DNA from: Manduca sexta
Lineage: Eukaryota; Arthropoda; Insecta; Lepidoptera; Sphingidae
NCBI RefSeq assembly: GCF_014839805.1
Contig: NC_051119.1
Span: 2,473,245 to 2,537,244, forward strand
Direction of reading: 5' to 3'
Length of the DNA: 64,000 nucleotides
Below are positions 1 to 11,335 of this stretch, in pieces. The stretch's first letter is position 1; each line of letters starts with the position of its first letter. The notes below the pieces were generated by a model that was not told the DNA's origin, did no database searches, and worked only from the letters and a program-made list of their open reading frames with translations. Made by a program: the position numbers and the translations under genes.

Positions 1-68
1 TTTACAAACTGACATTTCTTTGAAACAAAACATTATATTAAGAAAAACGTACCAGCCAGTACACTACA
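1..68 (-). repeat. 3' LTR, first 68 bases only
   Basis: The sequence is identical, base for base, to 2560-2627. On the minus strand it begins TGTAGTGTACTGG directly after a purine tract. The rest of the LTR lies left of the window. Confidence 0.95.
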
Positions 69-79
69 CTCCTCCATAC
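69..79 (-). other. Polypurine tract of the Gypsy element
   Basis: On the minus strand the bases GTATGGAGGAG abut the TGTAG start of the 3' LTR, the expected place for the plus-strand primer of reverse transcription. Confidence 0.8.
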
Positions 80-108
80 TAAATTAACAAAACACTCAAA
101 TCTACAAC

Positions 109-2226
109 TTAAAATGATAATACCTCACATTCTATAATCAGGAACGTTTGTCTACACTGCCTAATAGGGCGTTGCCTGGGACGTGGAGTCGTTGGCTCAT
201 ACGGTAAGGCGTCCTGAAATTCAGGTGATACCGGGGTGGCACTACCCTGAAGTTCCACTAACGGAGACCGCGTCGCGATCGGTCTACTGACCGGAGTATG
301 AATTGCGGAATCGCACACTCTCTGCCCCTGCACCGATGATAAAGTGGCTGGCTCTGAACCTAGTGCTGACCTTAATCCTGCATTAGGAAGTTGAGACACC
401 CTTTTCATTGGAATCGCTAGGGATAAACTAGCGTTCTCCTTTCTAATTTGGTATTCATTTTTATGAAACTTCCTTTTAATTTGGTCTATATGCCTGTGAA
501 CTAACTCTCCCCGGCTGCCTACAATCTCGTAATCAGTATTCCCTAAACATCTCTGAATTTTGCCTGAGACCCATTTGTCTCCACTCAAATACTGACGGTA
601 CCATACCTCTTCACCCTGATCGAAAGATCTGTGTACCCCTTTTCTAGCTCCACTTTGCCGTTGCTGAGCTTTCCTTACAAAATTCTCCCTGTCTGGCCTT
701 AAAACGTCTAACTTCGTCCGTAACCGTCTACCTAACATTAACATTGCAGGGCTTTCTCCCGTAGTCGAATGAGCAGTATTTCTATAGTGTAAAAGATAAG
801 TATAAAGTGCTTTATCAACTTCTTCCTTAGCCTGCACTGCTTTCTTAATAACCCTCTTTAAGGATCGCACTGCATTTTCCGCGAGACCGTTTGAGGAAGG
901 ATGATATGGCGCCGAAAAAACGTGATCTATACCATTAGATTTAAGGAAACTACCAAACTCATTGCACATAAACTGGGGCCCATTATCCGTAACGATCTGC
1001 TTGGGTAGGCCCCATCTGCTAAAAAGTTCACATAACTTATCTATGACCTTCGGTCCTGTTGTATTACTCATATGGAAAAGTTCCGTCCATTTAGATGTAG
1101 CGTCCACTACGATCAAGTATGTTTTCCCAAATACGGGCCCCATGAAATCTAAATGCAGCCTGGTCCATGGATGATTCGGCCACGGCCACATACTCGGAGT
1201 TTGCCGCGGCGGAGCATCCGCCTGAGCAGCACATATCTCACAACTACGACACATGCGCTCTATTTCTTCATCAAGTCCGGGCCACCATACGTAACTACGA
1301 GCCATAGCCTTGGATTTAACTATACCCATATGGGGCTCATGGAGCATCCTCAAAACTTTTTCCCTACACTTCACCGGAATCAATAATCTATGCCCCCACA
1401 ACACGCAACTCAATTCTTCATAGAGTTCATCTTTCCGATTAAAATAAGGTCTAAACTCTTCGATATCACAGTCTCTTGGCCAACCATCGCGCAAAAAACT
1501 CAATATCCTCGATAAAACCGGATCCTTACTAGTCTGTAGTTTTAACTCTTTATAATCTAACAATAAAGCCTGTTGAACAAAATGCAAATAAGTTTGTTCC
1601 GGCACAGTGACATCTTGCTTACTATTTATCGGTAAACGCGACAACCCGTCGGCACCATTTCTCTCCGACCTAACATACTCTATTTCAAAATCATAAGCAG
1701 ATAAAATGATAGCCCACCTTTGCATACGACTAGCTACCATCGTTGGAATTCCTTTATGAGGGCCGAAGATCGATACCAACGGCTTATGGTCCGTTCTCAA
1801 GAGAAAATGACGCCCATACAAATACTGGTGAAACTTTTTGACCCCGAATATTATTGCCAACGCTTCACGATGTATTTGAGAGTAATTCTTTTCCGCGTCG
1901 GTAAGAGTGCGCGATACATAAGCTATCGGGCGCTCTCCCGCCCCGCTTGCCGCCGGTTGCGATAGCACCGCTCCAACTCCACGCGCACTCGCATCACAAG
2001 TCAGAATAAGAGGCTTATTTGGGTCGTAATGCGCTAAAACCTCTGTACTCATCATTAACTGCTTAATTTTACTAAAAGAACGTTCACAATAACATGACAT
2101 TTTTTTTAATTCCGCCACGTAAACGGCAACAGTTTCTTGGCTTTCTTGTCTCCTCTGCCTAAATTTATAGCGCTCCGCTAGAGGCGATGGTGTGGGTTGC
2201 AGATGATTCCGCATCTGCTCCACCAC
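109..2226 (-). pseudogene. pol: Gypsy gag fragment fused to pol RNase H-integrase (internal deletion)
   Basis: A 705-codon open frame. Residues 1-42 are a gag piece (NHLQPTPSPLAERYKF and following). At about residue 43 it jumps to the end of the reverse transcriptase/RNase H region, so gag C-terminus, protease and the RT catalytic core are missing. RNase H follows (TCDASARGVGAVLSQ near 76-90, Glu about 121, RTDHKPL about 144-150, GADGLSR about 191-197). The integrase has an HHCC zinc finger (about 296-332) and the DDE triad at about Asp360 (HLDFMGP), Asp414 (VTDNGPQF) and Glu450 (SSNGLAENAVRSLK), a D-x35-E spacing. An SH3-like C-terminal domain lies near 535-590. The frame continues for about 110 residues of low-complexity tail. 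The junction is in frame, so a fusion protein could be made, but it cannot reverse transcribe. Confidence 0.93.
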
Positions 2227-2431
2227 TTTTCGTACTCGGATTCTGAGGGTTTTTCGGACTGGATAAATTGACTAATAGTTCATAGGCCTCTTCGCCCATT
2301 ACAGCAATTAAAGTTGGTAACCTCATGTCTTCTTTCACATTATTTACTTTGAAATACATTTCCAGTCGGTCTATATATGTTGACCACGTACCATTTTGTA
2401 CGTCGAATTTTGATACCTTTCCAATCGACAT
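2227..2431 (-). pseudogene. gag: Gypsy gag N-terminus, frameshifted
   Basis: The frame starting at the ATG at 2431 encodes MSIGKVSKFDVQNGTWSTYI and continues with the pattern of Gypsy gag (a Trp-x3-Ile/Val-x-Arg-Leu region, then a TLI segment and a leucine-rich stretch). Similarity to gag continues in the frame of the downstream 705-codon ORF from about 2226, so one base has been gained or lost in the A run at 2227-2230 (minus strand). The start lies about 70 bases after the LTR, as expected for gag. The frameshift could be decay or a homopolymer sequencing error. Confidence 0.8.
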
Positions 2432-2479
2432 TTTAACACGCTATACCCTTCCTCCGAGATAACTTACATACAATATGTT

Positions 2480-2500
2480 CTCAATTTTCCTCGTCGCCAC
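2480..2500 (-). other. Probable primer-binding region
   Basis: On the minus strand GTGGCGACGAGGA follows the 5' LTR end (CTACA) directly. A TGGCGAC-type sequence in this position is usual for insect Gypsy elements. The priming tRNA was not identified. Confidence 0.65.
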
Positions 2501-2627
2501 TGTAGAATTCCAGAAAACATGGAAATAATATTCTGAGTTTGTACTTCGGAATCCATTTATTTACAAACTGACATTTCTTTGAAACAAAACATTATATTAA
2601 GAAAAACGTACCAGCCAGTACACTACA
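2501..2627 (-). repeat. 5' LTR, 127 bp, complete
   Basis: Bounded by TGTAG...CTACA, a 5-bp inverted end. It carries an AATAAA signal near its middle on the minus strand. At 127 bp it is very short for an LTR. Confidence 0.85.
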
Positions 2628-2944
2628 GATAGTCTAGTTGGTTGTGGAACGGACTGCCGAGACGAATGTCCGCAGTTTCAAATCCCAAGGGCACACACCT
2701 CTGACTTTTCTAAAATCATGTGTGTATTCTTTGTGAATGTATCGTTCGCTTTAACGGTGAAGGAAAACATCGTGAGGAAACCTGCATACCTGAGAAGTTC
2801 TCTATAGGAATTTCGAGGGTGTGTGAAGTATACCAATCCGCACTAGGCCAGCATGGTGGATTAAGGCCTAATCCTTCTCAGTAGTAGAGGAGGCCCGTAC
2901 CCAAAAGTGGGACAGTGTATAATACAGGGCTTATATTATAATAC
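2628..2944 (+). repeat. SINE-A copy, interrupted at its head by the Gypsy element
   Basis: SINE-A is a tRNA-derived repeat of about 330 bp: a pol III A-box region (TAGCCTAGTTGGGTGTGG), a B box (GGTTCAAATCC), a body including CATCGTGAGGAAACCTGC, and a TATTATTATT tail. This copy lacks only the first few bases, which lie beyond the retrotransposon. Confidence 0.88.
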
Positions 2945-3572
2945 ATCGTATAACTAGCCAGCAGCTCGAACTGAGTAAGACTTTTTGGTTAACTATTCCT
3001 ATATTATAGGAATTATAGAAAAGAATTTTAAAGGTATGTAAAGTCTGCCAATCAGCAATAGATTGGAGACTAAGGCTAAAACTTTCTCAATAGAGGACGG
3101 TCGTACTCTGCAGAGGGCAGTATATACAAAGCTGATATATATTTATTAATCTAATACTTACATATCACTTAGCACCTATAGACAAAGCAATGAACAAAGA
3201 ACTACCTTACGACAGACCTAATATAATAAACTAAATGTTTCCTCCAAGCTCAAAAGAGAAATCCTCAGACATTATTCAATAAAGATTTAAACTTCAAACA
3301 TTTGACAAACGTTGGAGCCAACATCTTCCAAGCAGGAAGAGTTGGGAACATTACATTCTCTGATTAAGTTACTCCGAGTTGGTCAGAGATTGCTATAAAT
3401 AAGATTTTTATGTTCAAAGTGCAGTTTCTAGTTGATTAAAATTGTTTTTGTTTAACTGTATTTCGCTTTATTGCCAGTAGTCGTTTGGAATTGGAGACAT
3501 CTGAATTTGTTTTTATCAGTGATCATGATATATTGAATGGGTAGATAAAACTAATATAACCACACTATATTC
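2945..3572. other. Anonymous AT-rich sequence
   Basis: A weak SINE-A-like remnant may lie near 3030-3130 (tctcaatagaggacgg). Otherwise I see no gene or recognisable element. Confidence 0.5.
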
Positions 3573-3813
3573 TGATTTTTTTTAAATTATGTGTGTATTC
3601 TTTGTGAATTACCGTTTGCTTTAACTGTGAAGGAAAACATCGCGAGGAAACCTGCATACTTGAGACGTTTGATATTGGAATTTTGAAGGTGTGTGAAGTC
3701 CACCAATCCACACTAGTCCAGCGTGGGGGAGTAAGGCCTAATCCCTCTCAGTAGTAGAGGAGCCCAGCAGTGGGACAGTATATAATACGGGGCTGATATT
3801 ATTATTATTATAT
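3573..3813 (+). repeat. SINE-A copy, 5' truncated
   Basis: Begins inside the body (gtgtgtattctttgtgaatt) and runs to the ATTATTATTA tail. Both promoter boxes are missing. Confidence 0.85.
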
Positions 3814-4609
3814 ACCACGCACAGCGGACCGACCTACTACCGGTTAAGTGCGTAAAAAGAGTTCTTCAATATAGGCATAGACATGTCCTACAAACAAAGT
3901 GGAACTATAAAGCGAATAGAGACAGACCAAGCTTCTTATAATTAACAAACTAGCTAGTTTTTGCCAAGAGATAGTTTGTAAAAGATAAATTATAGTACTG
4001 TTATATCAACTATTTGAACGAATGAACAAAAGGATCCTTAATAATAAAAGGAATATTATTTATTTTTCATTTAGATTTTGCGACTCAGTTGAGATTCGGG
4101 ATTTATAAAATAAATTAATTAGGTTGAAGATACAAATGAATTGAATTATTAATATAATAATATTACACGCGTTTTTAGGCGATATTTTATATCAACGAAA
4201 ATGTTCATTTTTAACTACCGACGCAAAAAGAGGGGTATTTTTTAATTTATGTATGTATCTCTCTATAGAATCGTAGCTTCGAAAAGAATTAACAAATTTT
4301 GAATTGTTTTTTGAACGCTGATGTGATCAAGTTGGTTCTTTGTATAATTTATCGTCTTCTTCATCAGTTTAGCTCCTAATTTCACAGGGCTGATTGATTT
4401 GAAATTTGGTGTACAGTGACTTTGGTGGTATTCTCAAAACTGTAAATCGTAAGTTGATGCTGCAGTAGCTAGTTTGCGGGATACCCAACTCCTCAGCAAC
4501 TTACAACAGATATATCGTGTTTGGGCTCAAGATAATGGTCACAATGAGTAGGTGTAAGAAAATACGTAATTTTATGTTTGTAAATTTGTTTTGTGGCTCA
4601 GGCTAAATT
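3814..4609. other. Anonymous AT-rich sequence
   Basis: No coding frame of note and no recognised repeat. Mostly simple AT-rich DNA. Confidence 0.5.
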
Positions 4610-4945
4610 GCTGGTGGTAGGATATTTTATATCTGCCCGGATAGCGACCACCGTACACAAGGTGTAGCCACCAGCCATGGCTACGCACGTATGTCGCGTT
4701 CCACGATCAAGATGTGTATTAGGTTCGAACAGGCCGTCATAATTATGTCGAAGACCAAGGGGTAATCATCTCTCATCAGTCGACATTCTATTGTGCCCCG
4801 CTTCACCTACCGTCAGGTGTAGTGGGGTCATTTTCCCGACCTTTTTTAACCGGATGGTCGGAAGCGGATTCCGGATCGCGACAGTTACATGGGCCACTAT
4901 GGCCGGGTTTACTTGTGTACGGTGGTCATTATATTATACCGTCAA
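4610..4945 (+). repeat. rep-E copy followed by an inverted rep-E fragment
   Basis: rep-E is an interspersed repeat of about 230 bp. It starts near CTGGTGGTAGGATATATTTT and ends at CTTACCATCAGGTG, with inner landmarks GCGACCACCGTACACAAGG and AGGCCGGCATAATTGTGTCG. Here 4610-4842 is on the plus strand, and 4850-4945 matches its first part on the minus strand. No coding capacity. I assume it is a non-autonomous retroelement but did not establish its class. Confidence 0.75.
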
Positions 4946-5679
4946 GAAATAATTTACATAGTCTAATCTATCTCACGATTAGCTTCAAATGTTTAAGATA
5001 TCAATATAAGATTTAAACTAAGCAATTCGTCATATAATATTTTAAGTTAAAGTATGCCATCGAGAATGATAGGAAATCCTGGAGACATCACGCTCGCTTG
5101 AGCTTAAATAAAATGTTCCCAGAGGAACACGGTGACGTTTGTACCCAGCGGGCCAAGGTACAGGAAAAAGCGGGGACAATAGTGTATTAGCCAAGTATTT
5201 TGTATAACGAAATAAATTCAAAATATGAAATCGCCTTTAGTTTAGTGTCCTTATCAACAACAACCAAACAAACTTTTTTCTGCACTAAAATAAACTTTAC
5301 AACTATATTTTAGATTCAGAAAAAAGAATATATCAATTGAAGTAATTGTGAAAAACTTGTGGATACTGCTGTAAAGGAACTGATGGTTGCATTCCTCTAT
5401 GGAAGAGGAAGATTTAATCAGGCAGATGTTGCGCCTGACCATCTGCGACCTCTTACGGTTCCTAATCGGAAGTAGTATATATACGTCGCACAAATTATGC
5501 TATCGCAAGTCAGAATCGTCTATCGCCATCTAGTGTGATTATTGGGCATTATTTTTCTAATTGTCAATATTTATTTTGCAGTTCCACTAATGTTGACGAG
5601 GTGGCGGTGTATGCACTAATTGTAACACCAAAAAATTTTATGAATTTTTTAATTTGTTGAGCTACTTTTGTTGCTTATA
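4946..5679. other. Anonymous sequence
   Basis: A short tandem-like CTTACGG/GGAAGAGGAAG region near 5395-5465 was the only local structure seen. No supported gene. Confidence 0.4.
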
Positions 5680-5855
5680 GTTACATGCATGTGTCCGCCT
5701 TAATAGCACCCATACAAGGTGTAAAACTAACCATAATGAAGTCAGTCGGGTTCCGAGATCACTGAATCCAGGGCGAACAGGCCGCTGTGTCGATTGGGGA
5801 GGAAAATATCTCAATGAATGTCTGACGTCACTCTTCTTATCATCAGGTGTAAACA
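5680..5855 (+). repeat. Decayed rep-E copy
   Basis: Matches the rep-E order (tgtccgcc, acaaggtgtaaaac, gaacaggccg, atcaggtgta) with many substitutions. Confidence 0.6.
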
Positions 5856-6107
5856 ATTTAAAGACGTAAGGATTTTATATAGACTCAAAACTTCTTTTCG
5901 ACTACGACGATGCGACAAAGAAGTGATTTTAATACCCAATTTATGTATTAATTTTATGTTCAGCTCTAAAGTTGTTCGTAGTGACCCGATTTCAATAATG
6001 CCTATTGATTCGTCTTTATTGTGTGTAAATTAAAGGCTATTGTAATATTTTTATAAATTACTGTTTTCCACCATTACTCTGACACTATCTTTCGTCTGTT
6101 ACTGGTA

Positions 6108-6335
6108 GAATATATTTTATGTCCGCCCGGATAGCGACCATCTTACACAAGGTGTTAAAACCCGCCAATGGCCCACGTAAGTGTGTCCTGTTTCAAGATC
6201 AGCCTGTGTATAAGGTTCCAACAGGCCGGCATAATTGTGTCGACTGCCGAGTGGTAATCTCTCGTTAATCTACATTTTATTGGACCCCATTCCACTTACC
6301 ATCAGACGCAATGGAAATATTTTGCCGTTCACCTG
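6108..6335 (+). repeat. rep-E copy
   Basis: Contains gtccgcccggatagcgaccat and ends at taccatcagacgcaatgg. Near full length. Confidence 0.8.
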
Positions 6336-6647
6336 TAAGAAATAAAAGTGAATAAAACACCAATTCAATTAGCATCTAACAGAACTGTTTGTAAAAAACC
6401 ACGTCACACGTTGAAAATACGATACAATTTGTTATAGTGATAAATCGGATTCGGGATTAGCTCGCAAACAACACGTCGCGACAATATGAACACAAATCTG
6501 GCTATATATAAAACTGCGTACATTTTACGAATTGAAGAGTCGGAGTCATCTAGATTACATTACCAATATATTACAGTGGGGCTTTCACCAGCCAATACTA
6601 TTGTAGTTTTTTTGTTGATCATCAAATATAGGTTTTTTTAATATTGG

Positions 6648-6892
6648 CAAAGTGACCTCATTGCGCCTGATGGTAAGTGGAATGGGGTTCAGTAGAATTT
6701 TGACGAGAAATGATTAACCCTCGGCAGTCGACACAATTATGCTGGCCTGTGGGAACCGAATATAAACAGGCTGATCTTGGAACGCGTCACACGTGAGCCA
6801 CTATGGCGGGTTTTAACATTTTGTGTACGGTGGTCGCTATCCGGGCGGATACAAAATATATCCTACCGCCAGCAAAACAGCAAGTTTGATTA
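6648..6892 (-). repeat. rep-E copy, inverted relative to 6108
   Basis: Runs from gcgcctgatggtaagtgg to atatcctaccgccagc, the reverse complement of the family. With 6108-6335 it forms an inverted pair about 310 bp apart. Confidence 0.82.
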
Positions 6893-6963
6893 AACGATTA
6901 CTATATTATATACCTCATAATATTATAGAATGGAACGCACTGCGAAAAGTGGGAGTAGATAGT

Positions 6964-7010
6964 ATATGTGTGTGTGTGTCCATGTATGTATGTGTGCGTG
7001 TTGGTCGGGT
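6964..7010. repeat. TG-rich microsatellite
   Basis: An irregular run of TG/TATG repeats (tgtgtgtgtgt, atgtatgtatg). Confidence 0.75.
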
Positions 7011-7119
7011 CGTTTGGAAAGAGTATATACTTAACAACAGGGCTCACTTTATCTATTAGCTAAGCTTATTTTATTTGCATTATATTCGTCTACGTAATGA
7101 TTAAAAAATATTTTTTTGA

Positions 7120-7335
7120 CTGTTTCGGTAGCGTAGGGCATTAGGGGTATGATGCCGTGCTGATGTGTCAGCTTTGATGCCCGGGTCATGCAAAGTAATA
7201 TTGGCTTTTATCACTCAGCATCAGCCCGGAGTATGGAAATTTGTGCCCGATATGGTGATGAGCTCGCCGGCATCATCTCATAGAATGGAATACGACCTGC
7301 CTACCCCTTCTAGAATAAACGGCTTGACATATTTT
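7120..7335 (+). repeat. SINE-B copy, diverged
   Basis: SINE-B is a second tRNA-derived family of about 250 bp. It starts TGCCTCGGTGGCGTAGTTG, has a GGTTCGAATCCCGGG-type B box, then a body with CAGCCCGGAGTCTGG and CGATATGGCGATAGGCTCG. This copy keeps that order with changes in both boxes. Confidence 0.78.
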
Positions 7336-7630
7336 TTTTAGAAGGATATCCGAATTTGCATTCCAAAAAAGACTGACTCAAAATGGCATCATTCCTTCTT
7401 TTGTGAATATTCTAATACTAAACTTGCACCACAGTCCAATAGACGCGCGCTGCTTGAGAGAACCTGTCTGCGCTAAGCAAAACTGAAGGGTACACGCTCT
7501 AGAGTAAATTTAAAATTTTACTCATAATGTAACACGATCTCTTGCGGAGTCTTCGATAAGGCGTGTTAGTTGTCCGTAGTTCACGTTGTATTGAGTTCTT
7601 AGGGTGATTGTGAAAGTTATATTAAAATAC

Positions 7631-7902
7631 AATATCAGTCTTGTGTTATATATTGTTCTACTGCTAGGCATGGGCCTTCTCTACTACTGCTTTAGTCCAC
7701 CACGCTGGTCTAGTGTGTATTGGTAGACTTCACGTTCTTATAGAGAACTTCTCAGGTATGCAGGTTTTCTCACGATGTTTTCCTTTATCGTTAAAGCAAG
7801 CGATAATTTGTAAAGAATACTCAGATAATTTAGAAAAGTCAGAGATGTGTGCTCTTGGGTTTGAACCATTCCACAGCCAACTAGGCTATCATAGCTCTTT
7901 CG
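7631..7902 (-). repeat. SINE-A copy
   Basis: Runs from the tail side (gtgttatatattgttctactg) to caactaggctatcatag, so the A-box end is at the right. Several small changes. Confidence 0.85.
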
Positions 7903-8990
7903 AAAGTTAACGACTGTAAAATTTTACTGATGTGATTTTAAGCTTTAATTTTAACAGTTCATATAGGTACATATGAACCCATTACGAAGGCATTTACCCG
8001 TGTTGCTTAGTAGATTTAGAATTAAAACTCGTAGATTAGATCCCCTTATTAAAGCAGAAATATGGATTTTAGTTGGTAGTGGTTTTTTTAGTGAATTCGT
8101 TTACAGTAAGTAGTAAGAAGGGGCAAATCCAGTAAAACTTTTATTTATTTTGTCAGAAAATGAAGCAAAAAAAGTGTAAAAAAAATTTTAGTTGAAGAAC
8201 ACTCCTATGAGCCTAAAAAATTCTTGTTAAAAAGCCAAGAAATCTTTATTTCTATGACTTAAAAAAGTCACCGAAACATTGTACTATTAGTGGATTCCTG
8301 GTGGGTTGATTGAATATTTTAGTGGTTTCTACAGGTTTCATCATCAATTATTGGGTTCAAGAGAGTTGGCACCACCGTTCACCTCACGGTAGGGCTTTAT
8401 GACGCTTTACTTATGCCATAACTACTACACTTGGCCTAGTGCTAGCATACATAGGCTGTGGGTTGGGTGGTTTCAAATCCCCGGTAATGCAATACTTTAT
8501 GAAGGTTTCTAACACAATTTTTCCGACACTGTATCTCATAGAGGAGGTTGACAAGCAGGCTGCTAATCATAAAACGAACCCTGGTTCCGCCTGCGATATG
8601 AGTCAAAATTCTGTTACACCTTAAATGATAAGGGATGGAAGAGATGATGGAGAATAAAACCACAATTTATTGCATAAATTAATTTTGTCCTGTTGATGTA
8701 TCACGCTAAAGATATATTTATCTGGAACGTAAATATATAGAGAAATACTTTTTTTGTTTAATTAACAATGGCCTGCAAAAAATTAAAAGATCGACAATTA
8801 AGTTGGAGCAACGGTCATTATCATTGTATTGCTCTGAAAATTAAATATCGAATCTGTCGCCGCCATTTTGTGTTCCGCTGACATTTTAATTGAATGGAAA
8901 CAAAAGATTAACATATTCTTGCAGTGTTTTTGTCATGTGTCTTTTGCAACCAATTACTATTATCGCGATAACCTAATTGGGTAACATAAC
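7903..8990. other. Anonymous sequence
   Basis: No gene or confident repeat seen. Short open frames at 8439-8663 overlap on opposite strands and lack codon or domain support. Confidence 0.4.
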
Positions 8991-9255
8991 TAAGAACACA
9001 CATCTCTGACTATTCTTAAATTATGTGCGTATTAGTTGTAAATTAGCGCATGCTTTAACGGTGGAGGAAAACATCGTGAGGAAACCTGCATACCTGAGAA
9101 GTACTCTATACGAATTTAGAGGGTGTGTGAAGTCTACCAATCCGCACAAGGCCAGCGTGGTGGACTAAGGCCTAATTCCTCTCAGTAGTAGAGGAGGCCC
9201 GTAGCAGTGGAACAGTATATAATACAGAGCTGATATTAATATATATATTATATAC
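8991..9255 (+). repeat. SINE-A copy, 5' truncated
   Basis: Starts in the region just after the B box (acacacatctctgac) and continues to the tail. Confidence 0.85.
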
Positions 9256-9487
9256 CGCCTTACTTCAAAATTAAATTGATATAGTTGCTTTAGAATTATG
9301 AGTTAAGTTTCGGCAATTTATTGCCTTTTGTTTCGCAGAGGAAATCTATTTGAATCTTGGTTGAATTTAATTTCGATAACAATGCTTTTAATATATTACA
9401 TTTATATATCGGACTTGCTTAGATATTAACAGTTTTGATTTATGGTAGAAATGCAATTTAATGTAGAAATATAGAGCATAACTTACG

Positions 9488-9925
9488 TCTTACTAATATA
9501 AATGCGAGTTTCTAAAAATGTTTTGTAGTTTGGATGTTTGTTACAAATAATCGCAGAAACAGTTTAACGGACTAAAATAAAATTTGACACAGGGTTAGAC
9601 CATGTCTTGGACTAACGCTTAGGTTCCTTTTTATCCCGGTAATTTGCTTCTATCAGAATATGTAATGAATTTAATAATATTTTTTTAAATTAGATGTCGC
9701 TTTAGTCATACAGGTGGCGCATCGAATCGCTACAGTGATTTAGGGATTTTTGTAACTGGAAAAGGATTCTTAGGCGCGCAAAACCGCTAGCAAAACGTAT
9801 AGTAGAACATAATAATCTAAAAGGTAGAGCAAAGATATAGTCACATATACAATTTATAGATGTTTATAAAATTACCTGGTTTCATAATTATTAACTAAGT
9901 TTTTGTTGTGGCTTTGCCTATGTGA
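9488..9925. repeat. Probable interspersed repeat, class uncertain
   Basis: Begins ttactaatataaatgcgagt and ends gtggctttgcctatgtgaaa. Both edges resemble, in one orientation or the other, the edges of the repeat at 58365-58672 (tcacataggcgaagccatgc). The middle is not conserved. Confidence 0.45.
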
Positions 9926-10149
9926 AATGCATACATAGTATCATACCTCTATCTCATAGGGGTAGGCAGAGACTATGGATTGCCACGTTGCACGATTCTG
10001 ACATAGTACTTTCGCTTGCATGTGAAATATGTCCTAGAATGAAGGTACAGCTATGACCCCTTCAAAAATAATACATATTTTTTTCAAATAAGTGCATTCT
10101 GTTAATTCAGGATATCACTGTGTGTCGATTAACACCTAAATTCATAGAT

Positions 10150-10478
10150 TGGTTTCTTCACCTCTGACTTAACTGCCTCGATGGCGATCGAACCCGAGAC
10201 CTCGGCCCTGCAGTTATACTGTAATACAGTCACCGTAATATCTATTTCTGCTGCCAAGCAGCAGTATGTAGTCACTGTTGTGTTCCGGTTTGAAGGACAT
10301 TGTAGCCAGTGTAACTACTGGACATAATAAGACTTAACATCTTGTGTCTCAGGATGGTGAACGCTGTGGGATACCTATCAATACTTTGTAATTTAAGGTG
10401 TTGGATGATGTTTTTATTATTCATGGGTGGTCGTATCGCTTACCATCAGACGAACGGCAAGCTCGTCTCGCCATTAAA
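10150..10478 (-). repeat. rep-D copy
   Basis: rep-D is an interspersed repeat of about 310 bp. Landmarks are GACGAGCTTGCCGTTCGCC, GATGGTAAGCGATACGACCG, CACTGGCTACAATGTCCTTC, AACCGGAACACAACAGTGAC and an end near GGTGGTAGG. This minus-strand copy has at its left a segment (gatggcgatcgaacccgaga) that resembles a tRNA B box when reversed. Confidence 0.75.
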
Positions 10479-11002
10479 AACAAAAAAAAAAATACCAAAG
10501 TTCTAACTCTAAAACCCTACAAGTATCAAAATATATTTCTCCAACATTAACCGCATTTTCGTATACAAAATAAAGACGTTTGCCCGAAAAATTCGGTCGA
10601 ATTGTTTAGAAAAGGAAGAAGGATAGTTATTGCACGTATCAAGTAGACTCACGTAGTACACAGGGACGTAATCAGTGAGGCTTATTTACTCTGGGAGGTC
10701 ACAATGGACGATAAGTGCAGTGTAGTCGTTTGACTAATGGTCATTGAGTTCTTAGTAGGTTATTTGAAAAAGATTTTTTTGTTTCTATAGAAATATATCG
10801 GCGGTTAAAAACCTAAATGGCTTAAGCGACATTTCTTTGAAAACATTTAACTAGGTTAAAAAAATATAAAAAAGCCCTGATTTAAGATATGTATGAAATT
10901 TTGTGTCGCAAAAATATGTCGACGGCGATTAAAAACTAAATGACTTAAGTGACAATTTTTTTTCGAAAACATTTAACTACGTTAGAAAAAATCGATGATT
11001 TT

Positions 11003-11150
11003 AAATAATAATATCAGCCCTGTATTATATACTTGCCCACTGATGAGCACGGGCCTCCTCTACTACTGAGAGGGATTAGGCCTTTGTCCACCACACTGGC
11101 CTAGTGCGAATTGGTAGACTTCACACACCTTTGAAATTCCTATAGAGAAC
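11003..11150 (-). repeat. SINE-A, left part (split by a Penelope-like insertion)
   Basis: The tail-side half of a minus-strand SINE-A. It stops at attcctatagagaac and resumes with the same 15 bases at 12123. Confidence 0.92.
11136..11150. other. Target-site duplication, left copy
   Basis: attcctatagagaac, repeated exactly at 12123-12137 on the other side of the Penelope-like insertion. Confidence 0.9.
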
Positions 11151-11335
11151 ATTGAAATTAAACTAATTTTCGGATTCTATCGCGGTGTTAGTATTTTATT
11201 TTCTCCCGACGTTTCGAAGACTTTGCAGCCTTCATGGTCACGGGGGGGACTGAGGTGTTGTTCATCCGTAAAGTCAAAGTTACAATATCTACCTACATTT
11301 TACAATTATACAAATTTTTTAAATTTTTTAAAATT

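Larger units (their letters stand above)
1..2627 (-). mobile_element. Ty3/Gypsy LTR retrotransposon, internally deleted, cut by window edge
   Basis: The element reads on the minus strand from a complete 127-bp 5' LTR (2627 down to 2501), through a tRNA primer-binding region, the start of gag, a pol remnant and a polypurine tract, to the first 68 bases of the 3' LTR at the window start. The visible 68 bases of the two LTRs are identical, which suggests a recent insertion. Protease and most of reverse transcriptase are absent, so this copy could move only with help from a complete relative. It is inserted in a SINE-A, whose body resumes at 2628. The second target-site copy lies outside the window. 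Confidence 0.93.

Noticed and set aside
962..1965. Plus-strand frames of 70-81 codons
   Set aside because: They are antisense to the Gypsy pol frame.
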